DNA of 64,000 bases from Schauerella fraxinea (GTDB lineage: Bacteria; Pseudomonadota; Gammaproteobacteria; Burkholderiales; Burkholderiaceae_B), in assembly GCA_030849945.1 (NCBI GenBank), contig JAVDKK010000003.1:558001-622000 (forward strand). The letters are read 5' to 3'. The notes under the pieces were generated by a model. The model did not search any database, was not told the DNA's origin, and saw only the letters and a program-made list of their open reading frames with translations. A program made the position numbers and the translations under genes. Below, piece by piece: positions 51,519 to 60,962 of the stretch. How positions within the stretch are numbered: the stretch's first letter is position 1; each line of letters opens with the position of its first letter.

Positions 51519-51545
51519 TCCTGCGGGATGCGAGGGCAGGCGCGG

Positions 51546-52229
51546 TTAACCCGCCGCCCGCGCTTTGGCGGGCAAAAGACCTTCGATTGCGGCCCACAAT
51601 GTCTCGACCGAATCGGCCGTGGCGTTGGCTTCCCACTTCGTCACGTCGCCGTTTTCACCCAGATACCCATAAGCGGCGGCCACGACCGGCATGCCGGCGG
51701 CATGCGCAGACTGGATGTCGCGCAAATCGTCGCCCACATATACACACTGATCCGGCGTATAGCCGGCTTTTCGGGCGGCATACAACAAGGGTTCAGGGTG
51801 CGGCTTGGCATGCGGCGTCGTATCGCCGCATACAAGCACGGCACTTTCTTCGACCAATCCCAAGAATTCGACGATCGGCAGCGTGAGATAAGTGACTTTG
51901 TTGGTCACGATTCCCCAGGCCATCCCGCGCCGAACGATATCGTCCAGCAGGTCGGCGATGCCGGGAAACAGTCGGCTGTGCACGGTGGAGCCAGCAGCAT
52001 AATCTTCAAGAAACTGCAGGCGGGCGGGCTCATAGGCGGCATCGTCCGGCGTCAAGCCCAATGCCTCGCGCAGCAAACCGCGCGCACCCTGCGATGCCAC
52101 GGGGCGCAACTGCTCATAGGGCAAGTGATCCATGCCACGGCGCGTGCGCTGATGATTGGCCGCCGCGACCAGATCGGGGGCGGTATCGGCAAGCGTTCCG
52201 TCGAAGTCGAAAAGAATGAGTGCGGTCAT
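51546..52229 (-). CDS. gph: Gph, phosphoglycolate phosphatase
   Basis: HAD-superfamily phosphatase that removes 2-phosphoglycolate formed in DNA repair and metabolism. The 227-residue protein has motif I FDFDGTLADT, motif II around GIVTNK, and motif III/IV KPHPEPLLYA with VYVGDDLRDIQSAHAAGM. Its ATG overlaps the ubiG stop (ATGA), the usual ubiG-gph order. Confidence 0.94.
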   Translation of the reverse strand: MTALILFDFDGTLADTAPDLVAAANHQRTRRGMDHLPYEQLRPVASQGARGLLREALGLTPDDAAYEPARLQFLEDYAAGSTVHSRLFPGIADLLDDIVRRGMAWGIVTNKVTYLTLPIVEFLGLVEESAVLVCGDTTPHAKPHPEPLLYAARKAGYTPDQCVYVGDDLRDIQSAHAAGMPVVAAAYGYLGENGDVTKWEANATADSVETLWAAIEGLLPAKARAAG

Positions 52230-52954
52230 TTGCGGCAGGCCATCAAGTAGTTCACCGAGGTGTCGTTGGACAACGCATAGATCTGGGTGAGGGGGTTGTA
52301 GGTCATGCCGCGCATGCTTTGCGGCTCAAGGCCGGCTTCGCGCGCAGCGCTGGATAATTCGCTGGGTTTGATGAAATTTTCATACGAATGCGTGCCTCGC
52401 GGCAGCAGACGCAATACATATTCGGCGCCGATGATGGCGAAGAGAAACGATTTGGGATTGCGATTGAGTGTGGAAAAGAACACGTGGCCACCCGGTTTGA
52501 CCAAGCGGGCGCATGCTTGCACGACCGATGCGGGGTTGGGGACGTGCTCCAGCATTTCCATGCAGGCCACTATGTCATAGGACAGTGGTTGCTCTTCGGC
52601 CAAGGTTTCGACCGGAACGGCGCGATAGTCGACCTTGATGCCCGACTCCAGGCCGTGCAACTTGGCAACCTTCAGTGATTTTTCGGCCAGATCGATGCCG
52701 GTGACGTCGGCCCCAGCGGCTGCCATGCTCTCCGACAGGATGCCGCCACCGCAGCCCACATCCAGAATACGCTTGCCGGATAGACCGCCCGCGAGGGTGC
52801 TGATCCATTCAAGGCGCAGCGGATTGATCGCGTGCAGCGGTTTGAATTCGCTATTGGGATCCCACCAGCGCGCGGCCAACGCACCGAACTTTTCCAGTTC
52901 GGCCTGGTCGGCATTCAGGCGGGCGTTCGGGGAATCGGCGGTCGAGGCGCGCAT
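52226..52954 (-). CDS. ubiG: UbiG, ubiquinone biosynthesis O-methyltransferase
   Basis: SAM-dependent enzyme performing both O-methylations in ubiquinone synthesis. The 242-residue protein shows FGALAARWWDPNSEFKPLHAINPLRLEWI, SAM motif I ILDVGCGGGILSE and MEMLEHVPNP, all characteristic of UbiG. The ATG at 52954 is preferred; a TTG at 52969 would add five residues. ompA lies upstream on the same strand behind a terminator, so ubiG has its own promoter or some readthrough. Confidence 0.95.
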   Translation of the reverse strand: MRASTADSPNARLNADQAELEKFGALAARWWDPNSEFKPLHAINPLRLEWISTLAGGLSGKRILDVGCGGGILSESMAAAGADVTGIDLAEKSLKVAKLHGLESGIKVDYRAVPVETLAEEQPLSYDIVACMEMLEHVPNPASVVQACARLVKPGGHVFFSTLNRNPKSFLFAIIGAEYVLRLLPRGTHSYENFIKPSELSSAAREAGLEPQSMRGMTYNPLTQIYALSNDTSVNYLMACRK

Positions 52955-52973
52955 AATCAGTCCGTCCAATACA

Positions 52974-53006
52974 TAAAAAAAGGGCCTCGCTATGCGAGGC
53001 CCTTAA
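52974..53006 (-). terminator. Terminator of ompA
   Basis: AAGGGCCTCGC pairs with GCGAGGCCCTT around TAT (52980-53004), followed on the minus strand by six T. It ends ompA before ubiG. Confidence 0.88.
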
Positions 53007-53027
53007 TTGTAGCGGCTAGCGCTTCAA

Positions 53028-53615
53028 TTAGCGGCGGCTGCCGACGATCTCGATTTCAACGCGACGGTTTTGAGCACGGCCTTCACGGGTCGCGTTCGAA
53101 GCCACGGGTTGCGATTCGCCCTTGCCTTCCGTGTAAACACGGTTGGCGTCGACGCCACGGCTAACCAAGTATTGCTTGACCGAAGCGGCGCGGCGCTCGG
53201 ACAGGCGTTGGTTATACGCATCGGTACCGATGGAGTCGGTGTGACCCACAGCGATAATCGTCTCGAGGTCGATGCCACCGGCTTGCTGGGCAACCTGATC
53301 CAGCAACTGACGGCCTTCCGGCTTCAGAGTAGCTTTGTCGAAGTCGAAGAAGGTGTCGGCGTTGAAGACGACCTTGTTCGCCATCGGCGTGGGCGCCGCG
53401 GGACGCGGAGCTTGCGCGACCGGCACGCCATCACAACCGGGGATACCGGTAGCAGGCGTCCAGAACGCATCGCGCCAGCACAATTCGTTCGTGCCGTTTT
53501 TCCAAACGTCGCCGAACGGATTGCGCCAGTTATCGACGGTTTGCGCGGAAGCTGCACCAGAGGCCGTCACGGCGGCGAAGGCGAGCGCCATAGCGAATTT
53601 GGAGGGTTTATTCAT
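53028..53615 (-). CDS. ompA: OmpA-family outer-membrane protein
   Basis: A 195-residue exported protein; the signal peptide ends ASAQT. The C-terminal OmpA/MotB domain (about 80-190) contains FFDFDKATLKPEGRQLLDQV and GHTDSIGTDAYNQRLSERRA with peptidoglycan-binding Asp and Arg residues. The N-terminal part is short, with two Cys, and does not form an eight-strand barrel, as in the Bordetella OmpA of similar length. GAGGAGAAAC before the ATG fixes the start; the 47-residue upstream extension is rejected. The gene is divergent from gyrA. Confidence 0.93.
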   Translation of the reverse strand: MNKPSKFAMALAFAAVTASGAASAQTVDNWRNPFGDVWKNGTNELCWRDAFWTPATGIPGCDGVPVAQAPRPAAPTPMANKVVFNADTFFDFDKATLKPEGRQLLDQVAQQAGGIDLETIIAVGHTDSIGTDAYNQRLSERRAASVKQYLVSRGVDANRVYTEGKGESQPVASNATREGRAQNRRVEIEIVGSRR

Positions 53616-53987
53616 GTTTCTCCTCGTTGAGCTTGAAGCTGGATAAGTGGTGACTCGCAGCGAACCCCCGCCGCATATCAGGAAACGGGGCCAGTATAGC
53701 AACGCCAAGAACAGGTTCAGAGTCTTGCAACTGGGTTTCCTGCGTGCTGGAAACAATCTTAAGCCATTTGGAGGCCCACAGCAGTGGCGACGTGCCCCAA
53801 CGTCCCATTTTCGGCCTCGAGGCAGGTTTCCTTGTTGGTTTTAGACAACAGAGTGGATAAATCCGCGCGGAACGGCCCAAGCAGGGTATTGCGTTTCGTC
53901 TGAGTGTGACGTCAGGCTTCGGTTGAAATCGAATGTTAGAATTTCCTGTTGGCCCGGCCCGGGTTCCTCTATCTGATCATTCAATAT
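53616..53987. other. 372-base divergent promoter region of ompA and gyrA
   Basis: No gene is supported. On the minus strand a TATACT -10-like hexamer (53693-53698) lies about 80 bases before ompA. On the plus strand TAGAAT (53937-53942) lies 46 bases before gyrA. Neither has a strong -35. No repeats were seen here. Confidence 0.5.
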
Positions 53988-56732
53988 ATGGATTCCTTTG
54001 CCAAGGAGACGCTTCCGGTATCGCTGGAAGAAGAGATGCGCCGCAGTTACCTCGATTACGCGATGAGCGTGATCGTCGGGCGGGCGCTTCCCGATGTGCG
54101 GGACGGCTTGAAGCCGGTACATCGGCGCGTGCTGTTTGCCATGCACGAGCTTAATAACGACTGGAATCGCGCCTACAAGAAATCGGCGCGTATCGTCGGC
54201 GATGTCATCGGTAAGTACCACCCCCACGGCGACCAAGCCGTTTATGACACGATCGTCCGCATGGCGCAGAGCTTCTCGCTGCGCTACATGCTGGTCGACG
54301 GTCAGGGTAACTTCGGCTCGATCGACGGCGACAGTGCCGCGGCGATGCGGTACACCGAAATCCGCCTGGCGAAAGTCGCGCACGAATTGCTGGCCGATAT
54401 CGACCAGGAAACGGTCGACTTCGGTCCCAACTACGACGGTAGCGAGCAGGAGCCTTTGCTCCTGCCTTCGCGCCTGCCCAACCTGCTGGTCAACGGCAGC
54501 TCGGGTATTGCCGTGGGGATGGCGACCAATATTCCGCCGCACAACCTCGCGGAAGTTGTCGACGGCTGCCTTTTCTGCCTGCGCAATCCGCAGTGCACGG
54601 TCGACGAGCTGATCGAGATCATTCCGGCACCCGACTTCCCCACGGGCGGCATCATCTACGGCATGTCCGGCGTGCGCGAAGGCTATCGCACCGGCCGCGG
54701 CCGGGTGGTGATGCGCGCCAAGACGCACTTCGAAGACATGGAACGCGGCAATCGCCAGTCCATCGTCGTCGACGAGCTGCCTTACCAGGTCAATAAGAAG
54801 ACCTTGCAAGAGCGCATTGCCGAACTGGTCAACGAGAAGAAGATCGAAGGGATTTCGGATATCCGCGACGAGTCGGACAAAGACGGTATGCGTCTGGTCA
54901 TCGAGCTCAAGCGCGGCGAAGTGCCCGAGGTCATCCTCAATAATCTCTACAAGAACACCCAGCTCCAGGACACCTTCGGGATCAACCTGGTGGCGTTGGT
55001 GGACGGTCAGCCGCGCCTGCTCAATTTGCGCCAGATGGTGGAGTACTTCCTTACCCATCGCCGCGAAGTCGTCACGCGCCGCACCGTGTTCCAGTTACGC
55101 AAGGCGCGCGAGCGTGGTCACGTGCTGGAAGGTCTGGCAGTTGCGCTGGCCAATATCGACGAATTCATCGCCATCATCAAGGCAGCCCCGACACCGCCGG
55201 TGGCACGTCAGGAATTGATGGCGCGTTCGTGGGATTCGTCCCTGGTGCGCGAGATGTTGTCGCGCGTCGACGGCGATGCGCCCGGCGGCCGGGCAGCGTT
55301 CCGCCCCGACGATCTGGGCGTCGACTTCGGCATGCAGGGCGACGGTTTGTACCGTTTGAGCGACGTCCAGGCTCAGGAAATCCTGAACATGCGTCTGCAA
55401 CGCTTGACCGGCCTCGAGCAGGACAAGGTGCTGGGCGAGTATCGCGACGTCATGTCGACCATCGCTGATTTGCTGGATATCCTGGCGCGCCCCGAGCGCA
55501 TCACGATCATCATCGCCGATGAGTTGCAGGCAATCAAAGCCGAGTTCTCGACGGCTGCCAAGGATTCGCGCCGTTCGCATATCGAGTTCAATGCGACCGA
55601 GCTCGATACCGAAGATCTGATCACGCCGACCGATATGGTCGTCACGCTCTCGCACACGGGCTACATCAAGAGCCAGCCGCTGTCGGAATACCGCGCGCAG
55701 AAGCGCGGCGGCCGCGGCAAGCAGGCGACGGCGATGAAGGAAAACGACTGGGTCGACCAGTTGTTCATCGCCAACACGCACGATTTCCTGTTGTGCTTCT
55801 CCGATCGCGGCCGTGTGTATTGGCTCAAGGTGTGGGAAGTACCTCAGGGCACGCGCGGCTCGCGCGGCCGTCCGATCGTCAACATGTTCCCGTTGGCCGA
55901 TGGCGAGAAAGTCACGGTGGTCTTGCCGGTCAAGCAGTTCAGCGAAGACCATTTCGTCTTCATGTCGACGTCGCGCGGCACGGTCAAGAAGACCCCGCTG
56001 TCCGACTTCTCGAATCCCCGTAAGGCCGGCATCATCGCGGTCGATCTGGACGAGGGCGATTACCTGATCGGCGCCGATCTTACCGACGGCAAGCACGATG
56101 TCATGCTGTTCTCCGACGCCGGCAAGGCCGTGCGTTTCGACGAAAACGACGTGCGTCCGATGGGCCGCAATGCCCGCGGCGTGCGCGGCATGATGCTCGA
56201 GGAAGGCCAGACGGTGATTTCGCTGCTGGTCGCCGGCGACGAAACGCAGAGCGTGCTTACCGCTACCCATAACGGGTACGGCAAGCGCACGCCGATCACC
56301 GAGTACACGCGCCATGGCCGCGGCACCAAGGGCATGATCGCCATCCAGACCAGTTCGCGTAACGGCAAGGTCGTGGGCGCCGTGCTGGTCACGCCGACGG
56401 ACGAAATCATGCTCATCACCACCGCTGGTGTGCTGGTACGTACCCGAGTGAGCGAAATCCGCGAGATGGGCCGCGCCACGCAAGGCGTGACGCTGATCAG
56501 CGTGGACGACGGCAGCAGCCTGTCGGGCGTGCGTCGCGTAGTGGAAAGCGATGCGGACGTGGACGAGGATGATGAAGGCGTCGAGGGTATCGAAGGCGCT
56601 GAGGGTGCGGTTGAGGGCGACGGTGCAGTATCTGCCGATTCGGCCGATACCGATGCCGCCGATGGCAACGCTACCGATGCCGATGGCGATGTGGATGGCT
56701 CGGACGATACGCCCAAGCCCGATGCGGAGTAA
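53988..56732 (+). CDS. gyrA: GyrA, DNA gyrase subunit A
   Basis: A 914-residue topoisomerase II subunit that cuts and rejoins DNA to introduce negative supercoils. The catalytic Tyr122 is in AAAMRYTEIRLAK. The quinolone region reads HPHGDQAVYDTIV, with Gln83 where E. coli has Ser83; Asp87 is conserved. The C-terminal pinwheel domain has the GyrA box QKRGGRG. The last about 60 residues are an acidic Asp/Ala/Gly-rich tail. The ATG at 53988 gives MDSFAKETLPVSLEEEM; an upstream in-frame start at 53949 is unlikely. serC follows after 12 bases. Confidence 0.97.
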   Translation: MDSFAKETLPVSLEEEMRRSYLDYAMSVIVGRALPDVRDGLKPVHRRVLFAMHELNNDWNRAYKKSARIVGDVIGKYHPHGDQAVYDTIVRMAQSFSLRYMLVDGQGNFGSIDGDSAAAMRYTEIRLAKVAHELLADIDQETVDFGPNYDGSEQEPLLLPSRLPNLLVNGSSGIAVGMATNIPPHNLAEVVDGCLFCLRNPQCTVDELIEIIPAPDFPTGGIIYGMSGVREGYRTGRGRVVMRAKTHFEDMERGNRQSIVVDELPYQVNKKTLQERIAELVNEKKIEGISDIRDESDKDGMRLVIELKRGEVPEVILNNLYKNTQLQDTFGINLVALVDGQPRLLNLRQMVEYFLTHRREVVTRRTVFQLRKARERGHVLEGLAVALANIDEFIAIIKAAPTPPVARQELMARSWDSSLVREMLSRVDGDAPGGRAAFRPDDLGVDFGMQGDGLYRLSDVQAQEILNMRLQRLTGLEQDKVLGEYRDVMSTIADLLDILARPERITIIIADELQAIKAEFSTAAKDSRRSHIEFNATELDTEDLITPTDMVVTLSHTGYIKSQPLSEYRAQKRGGRGKQATAMKENDWVDQLFIANTHDFLLCFSDRGRVYWLKVWEVPQGTRGSRGRPIVNMFPLADGEKVTVVLPVKQFSEDHFVFMSTSRGTVKKTPLSDFSNPRKAGIIAVDLDEGDYLIGADLTDGKHDVMLFSDAGKAVRFDENDVRPMGRNARGVRGMMLEEGQTVISLLVAGDETQSVLTATHNGYGKRTPITEYTRHGRGTKGMIAIQTSSRNGKVVGAVLVTPTDEIMLITTAGVLVRTRVSEIREMGRATQGVTLISVDDGSSLSGVRRVVESDADVDEDDEGVEGIEGAEGAVEGDGAVSADSADTDAADGNATDADGDVDGSDDTPKPDAE

Positions 56733-56744
56733 TGACAAGTGAGC

Positions 56745-57875
56745 ATGGCACGCCCCTGGAATTTTTCGGCCGGTCCGTCGGCCTTACCTGAGTCGGTCTT
56801 GAAACAAGCCGCAGCCGAAATGCTGGACTGGAATGGGTCCGGCATGTCGGTGATGGAAATGAGTCATCGGGGCCGAGATTTCGTGCGGATCTGCGATGAA
56901 GCCGAATCCGATCTGCGCGAGTTGCTGGGCGTGCCCGCCGACTACGCGGTGTTGTTCATGCAGGGTGGGGGCAGTGGTGCAAATGCCATCGTTCCCCTCA
57001 ACCTCATTGGCCGCCGCGGTCCTGCCAAGGCCGATTTCGTGCTCACTGGGCATTGGTCGGCACGGTCGCAAAAAGAAGCGCTGCGCTATGGCGATGTGCA
57101 CGTTGCGGCGTCGAGCGGCACGGCCACCACGATCGATGGTCGCGAACAAGCGCCATGGACGTGGGTGCCGCCCGTCGATACCTGGAACGTGCGCGCCGAT
57201 GCGGCGTATCTGCACTTTTGCAGTAACGAAACGATCGGTGGCGTTGAGTTCAACGATTGGCCCGATACGGCCACCCTCGGTGCGCCCGATGTGCCGCTCG
57301 TGGTCGATGTGTCGTCGCATTTTCTGTCGCGACCGTTGGACGTCACCAAAACCGGAATGGTGTTTGCTGGCGCGCAAAAAAATGCGGGCCCGGCAGGCGT
57401 CACGATGACGATCGTGCGCCGCGATCTGATCGGCAAGGCATTGCCCATCTGCCCGTCGGCGTTCGACTACGTCAATGTGGCGGCTGAGCATTCGCGCTAC
57501 AACACGCCGCCCACCTACGCGATCTATATCGCCGGCCTGGTGTTCAAGTGGCTGAAGGCGCAGGGCGGTCTGGCAGGCATGGAAGCGACCAATATCGCCA
57601 AGGCCGATCTGCTCTACGGCTATCTGAACGCGTCGTTGTTTTATCGCAATCCGGTGCATGAGCCGGTGCGCTCGCGCATGAACGTGCCGTTCATCTTGCG
57701 TGACGAGTCGCTCAACGATGCCTTCCTCAAGGGCGCCGATGCGGCTGGCCTGACCCAACTGAAGGGTCACAAGAGCGTTGGCGGCATGCGTGCGTCGATC
57801 TACAACGCGATTCCGCTAGCCGGCGTGCAAGCGCTGGTCGATTACCTGAAGGATTTCGAGCGCCGCTATGGATGA
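56745..57875 (+). CDS. serC: SerC, phosphoserine aminotransferase
   Basis: PLP enzyme that makes phosphoserine from 3-phosphohydroxypyruvate (and acts in pyridoxal phosphate synthesis). The 376-residue protein starts RPWNFSAGPSALPESVL and has the PLP-binding Lys212 in GAQKNAGPAGVT. It ends with GGMRASIYNAIPLAGVQALVDYL. The ATG at 56745 is chosen; GTG at 56739 is an alternative. Its stop overlaps the pheA start. First gene of the serC-pheA-hisC-tyrA-aroA-cmk-rpsA superoperon. Confidence 0.95.
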   Translation: MARPWNFSAGPSALPESVLKQAAAEMLDWNGSGMSVMEMSHRGRDFVRICDEAESDLRELLGVPADYAVLFMQGGGSGANAIVPLNLIGRRGPAKADFVLTGHWSARSQKEALRYGDVHVAASSGTATTIDGREQAPWTWVPPVDTWNVRADAAYLHFCSNETIGGVEFNDWPDTATLGAPDVPLVVDVSSHFLSRPLDVTKTGMVFAGAQKNAGPAGVTMTIVRRDLIGKALPICPSAFDYVNVAAEHSRYNTPPTYAIYIAGLVFKWLKAQGGLAGMEATNIAKADLLYGYLNASLFYRNPVHEPVRSRMNVPFILRDESLNDAFLKGADAAGLTQLKGHKSVGGMRASIYNAIPLAGVQALVDYLKDFERRYG

Positions 57876-58953
57876 GGCTTTGAAGCGTCAGTTGAGCCCG
57901 CTTCGGGATCGTATCGACGCCATCGATCAGCAGATTCTGACCTTGTTGTGCGAACGTGCGCGCACGGCGCAGGCGGTAGGCGATGTGAAGCACGCGGCCA
58001 ACGCCGAAGGGCCGGTATTGCGGCCCGAGCGCGAGGCCGAAGTGATTCGCAACCTGCAAGCCAATAACGCCGGTCCGTTTCCCAATGAAGCGATCGGCCC
58101 GGTCTGGACCGAGATCATTTCCGCATGTCGCGGTCTCGAGCGCGGCCTCACTGTGGCGTATCTGGGGCCGCAAGGTTCATTTTCCGAGCAGGCAGCCCTG
58201 GAGCACTTCGGTCACGCCGTGCAAAAGCTGGCCTGTCCGTCGTTCGACGAAGTGTTTCGCGCGGTGCAGGCAGGGCAGGCCGATGTCGGCATGGTGCCGG
58301 TCGAAAATTCGACCGAAGGTGCCGTCAATCGCACGCTCGACCTGCTGCTCAACGCGCCGGTCAAGCTGATCGGCGAGCATTCGATCGTGATCCGGCACTG
58401 TCTGATGACGTCGTCGGGTTCGCTCGATGGCATCAAGACCGTGATGGCGCATCCGCAGGCCCTGGCGCAGTGCCAGGACTGGTTGACGCGGCATCATCCC
58501 GAACTCGCGCGGTCATCGGCGGCAAGCAATGCCGAAGCGGCGCGCGTGGCGTCGCAGGATCCCACGGTTGCGGCAATCGCCGGCGAATCGGCGGCCGACG
58601 TGTGGGGCCTGAAGGTCGTCGCGGCGGGCATTCAGGACGATCCGCACAATCGCACGCGCTTTCTCGCCATCGGGGACATCGCCACGCTGCCCACGGGGCA
58701 GGACAAGACCAGTCTGATTCTGGCGGTCCCCAACCGCGCCGGCGCGGTGTATGAGATGCTTGCTCCGCTGGCTGAGAATGGCGTGTCGATGACACGATTC
58801 GAGTCGCGTCCCGCGAGAACCGGGCAGTGGGCGTATTACTTTTACGTCGACGTGCTGGGCCATCGCGACGATCCGGCGGTTGCCCGCGCTTTGTCCGCGC
58901 TTGAAGCGCAAGTCGCCTTTTTCAAGGTTCTTGGGTCCTACCCCGCGCAATAA
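57868..58953 (+). CDS. pheA: PheA, chorismate mutase / prephenate dehydratase
   Basis: Bifunctional P-protein making phenylpyruvate from chorismate. Residues about 1-95 form the AroQ chorismate mutase (LSPLRDRIDAIDQQILTLLCERA). About 95-275 is the dehydratase (VAYLGPQGSFSEQAALEHFG and VPVENSTEGAVNRTLDLL). About 285-361 is an ACT regulatory domain (GVSMTRFESRPAR) for phenylalanine feedback. It overlaps serC by eight bases. Confidence 0.96.
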   Translation: MDEALKRQLSPLRDRIDAIDQQILTLLCERARTAQAVGDVKHAANAEGPVLRPEREAEVIRNLQANNAGPFPNEAIGPVWTEIISACRGLERGLTVAYLGPQGSFSEQAALEHFGHAVQKLACPSFDEVFRAVQAGQADVGMVPVENSTEGAVNRTLDLLLNAPVKLIGEHSIVIRHCLMTSSGSLDGIKTVMAHPQALAQCQDWLTRHHPELARSSAASNAEAARVASQDPTVAAIAGESAADVWGLKVVAAGIQDDPHNRTRFLAIGDIATLPTGQDKTSLILAVPNRAGAVYEMLAPLAENGVSMTRFESRPARTGQWAYYFYVDVLGHRDDPAVARALSALEAQVAFFKVLGSYPAQ

Positions 58954-58965
58954 ACACTGTCTCTT

Positions 58966-60090
58966 ATGACCACCGTATCCTCGCCTTTGCACGCCCCCGC
59001 TCACATCAGCGCGATTGCGCCTTATCAGGCCGGCAAGCCGATCGATGAGCTGGCGCGCGAGTTCGGGCTCGACCCGGCCAACATCGTCAAGCTCGCCTCC
59101 AACGAAAATCCGCTGGGTATGCCGGCGTCGGCGCGGGCGGCGATGATCGACGCCGCCAGTACGCTGGCGCGTTATCCCGATCCCAATGGTTTCAACCTCA
59201 AGTCGGCCCTGGCGTTGCGCTACGGTGTGCCGCTGAGCTGGATCACGTTGGGTAACGGTTCGAACGACATCCTCGAAATCGCCGGTCTGGCATTGCTGGA
59301 GCCGGGCGCGAGCGCGGTGTACGCCGAGCACGCCTTCGTGGTCTATCGCTTGTCCACCCAGGCGCGCGGCGCGCGTCACATCATGGTGTCGGCGCGCGAC
59401 TACGGCCACGACCTGCAAGCCATGTTCAGTGCGATCGCCGACGATACGCGCCTGGTGTTCATTGCCAACCCGAATAATCCGACGGGTACGTTTCTGCCGG
59501 CCGCCGAGATCGAAGCCTTCCTTGAAGCCGTTCACACGCGCCATGGCGATCGCGTGACCGTGGTGCTCGACGAGGCCTACAACGAATATCTCGATCCCGA
59601 GTTGCGGTTCGATAGCGTGCAGTGGGTGCGCCGTTTTCCCAATCTCATCGTGTCGCGCACCTTCTCCAAGGCCTATGGCCTGGCGGGCCTGCGTGTGGGG
59701 TTTGCGATTGCGCAACCGCCACTGACCGATCTGATGAATCGCGTCCGCCAGCCGTTCAACGTCAACACGCTCGCGCAAGCGGCCGCGATTGCAGCGTTGA
59801 GCGATCATGAGTTTCTTCAGCGCTCGTACGAGCTCAACAAGGCCGGCCGCCAGGTGCTGACGGAGGCGTTCGACAAGCTTGGTCTGAAGTATGTTCGCGG
59901 CCATGGCAACTTCGTTCTGGTGCACGTGGGCGAAGCGGCCAAGATCAATCTCGAACTGCTCAAGCGCGGCGTCATCGTGCGCCCGGTGGCAGGCGATGGC
60001 TTGCCCGAGTGGCTGCGTGTGACGATTGGCTTGCCCGAAGAAAATGCGGTATTCATCGCCGCGCTGACCGACATCCTGTCCGGCGCATGA
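58966..60090 (+). CDS. hisC: HisC, histidinol-phosphate aminotransferase
   Basis: Class I/II PLP aminotransferase for histidine synthesis, also able to act on aromatic 2-oxo acids. The 374-residue protein has LASNENPLGMPASARAAM, FIANPNNPTGTFLP, and the PLP-binding Lys235 in SRTFSKAYGLAGLRVGF. It is placed between pheA and tyrA, the position where a HisC-type enzyme often serves aromatic transamination; the exact substrate is not decided by sequence. The stop overlaps the tyrA ATG. Confidence 0.93.
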   Translation: MTTVSSPLHAPAHISAIAPYQAGKPIDELAREFGLDPANIVKLASNENPLGMPASARAAMIDAASTLARYPDPNGFNLKSALALRYGVPLSWITLGNGSNDILEIAGLALLEPGASAVYAEHAFVVYRLSTQARGARHIMVSARDYGHDLQAMFSAIADDTRLVFIANPNNPTGTFLPAAEIEAFLEAVHTRHGDRVTVVLDEAYNEYLDPELRFDSVQWVRRFPNLIVSRTFSKAYGLAGLRVGFAIAQPPLTDLMNRVRQPFNVNTLAQAAAIAALSDHEFLQRSYELNKAGRQVLTEAFDKLGLKYVRGHGNFVLVHVGEAAKINLELLKRGVIVRPVAGDGLPEWLRVTIGLPEENAVFIAALTDILSGA

Positions 60091-60962
60091 CGGCCCCGCG
60101 TTTTCCGACGGTCGCGGTGGCGGGTGTCGGGTTGATCGGCGGGTCATTCGTCGCTGCACTGAGGCAAGCCGGGCAAGTCGGTCGCGTGCTGGGCATGGGC
60201 CGTAATCCCTTGTCGCTCGAAAAGGCGCAGTCGCTGGGTTTGATCGACGCCATCGCCACGCCGCAAGAGGCGGCGAGTGCCGACCTCATCATGCTGGCCG
60301 CGCCAGTGGGAGCGACCGGCCCGCTGTTGGGCGCACTCGCCCCGTACCTTGGATCGAAAACCATTATCACCGATGCCGGCAGTACCAAAGCCGATGTCGT
60401 GGCCAGCGCGCGCGCCGCCTTGGGCAAGCGTATCGGTCAGTTCGTGCCGGGCCATCCGATTGCCGGTGCCGAGCGTACCGGGCCGGATGCGGCGCAAGCC
60501 GCGCTATATCAGGACCGTACGGTGATCCTCACGCCGCTTGCCGAGAATACGGTGGCGGATGTTCGCGCGGTGCGTGACGCCTGGATCTATTGCGGCGCGC
60601 ACGTGATCGACATGGATGCCGATGCGCATGATCAGGCCTTGGCCGCGGTCAGTCATTTGCCGCATTTGCTTGCCTCTGTATTCATGGCGCACATCGTGCG
60701 ATCGCCGGATGCCGCGCGCCGCATGGCGTTGGCGGGCAGTGGCTTTCGCGACTTCACTCGCATTGCCGCCGGATCGCCCGAAATGTGGCGCGATATTTTT
60801 CAATCCAACCGGTCAGCCATGCTCACCGAAATCGCGGCGTTGCGCGACGTGCTCGACGAGAGCGAGCGCGCGCTGCGTGCGCACGATACGGCCGCACTGC
60901 AGTCGTTGTTGCAAACGGCCGCCGACGCGCGCCGACAATGGGAAAAGGAACGTCGCGCATGA
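60087..60962 (+). CDS. tyrA: TyrA, prephenate/arogenate dehydrogenase
   Basis: A 291-residue monofunctional NAD(P)-dependent dehydrogenase for tyrosine synthesis. The Rossmann motif VAGVGLIGGSFVAAL is at the N-terminus; TDAGSTKADVV, PGHPIAGAERTGPDAA and SHLPHLLASVF carry the conserved catalytic His and binding residues. No chorismate mutase fusion is present, unlike enteric TyrA. It overlaps both hisC and aroA by four bases. Confidence 0.95.
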   Translation: MTAPRFPTVAVAGVGLIGGSFVAALRQAGQVGRVLGMGRNPLSLEKAQSLGLIDAIATPQEAASADLIMLAAPVGATGPLLGALAPYLGSKTIITDAGSTKADVVASARAALGKRIGQFVPGHPIAGAERTGPDAAQAALYQDRTVILTPLAENTVADVRAVRDAWIYCGAHVIDMDADAHDQALAAVSHLPHLLASVFMAHIVRSPDAARRMALAGSGFRDFTRIAAGSPEMWRDIFQSNRSAMLTEIAALRDVLDESERALRAHDTAALQSLLQTAADARRQWEKERRA

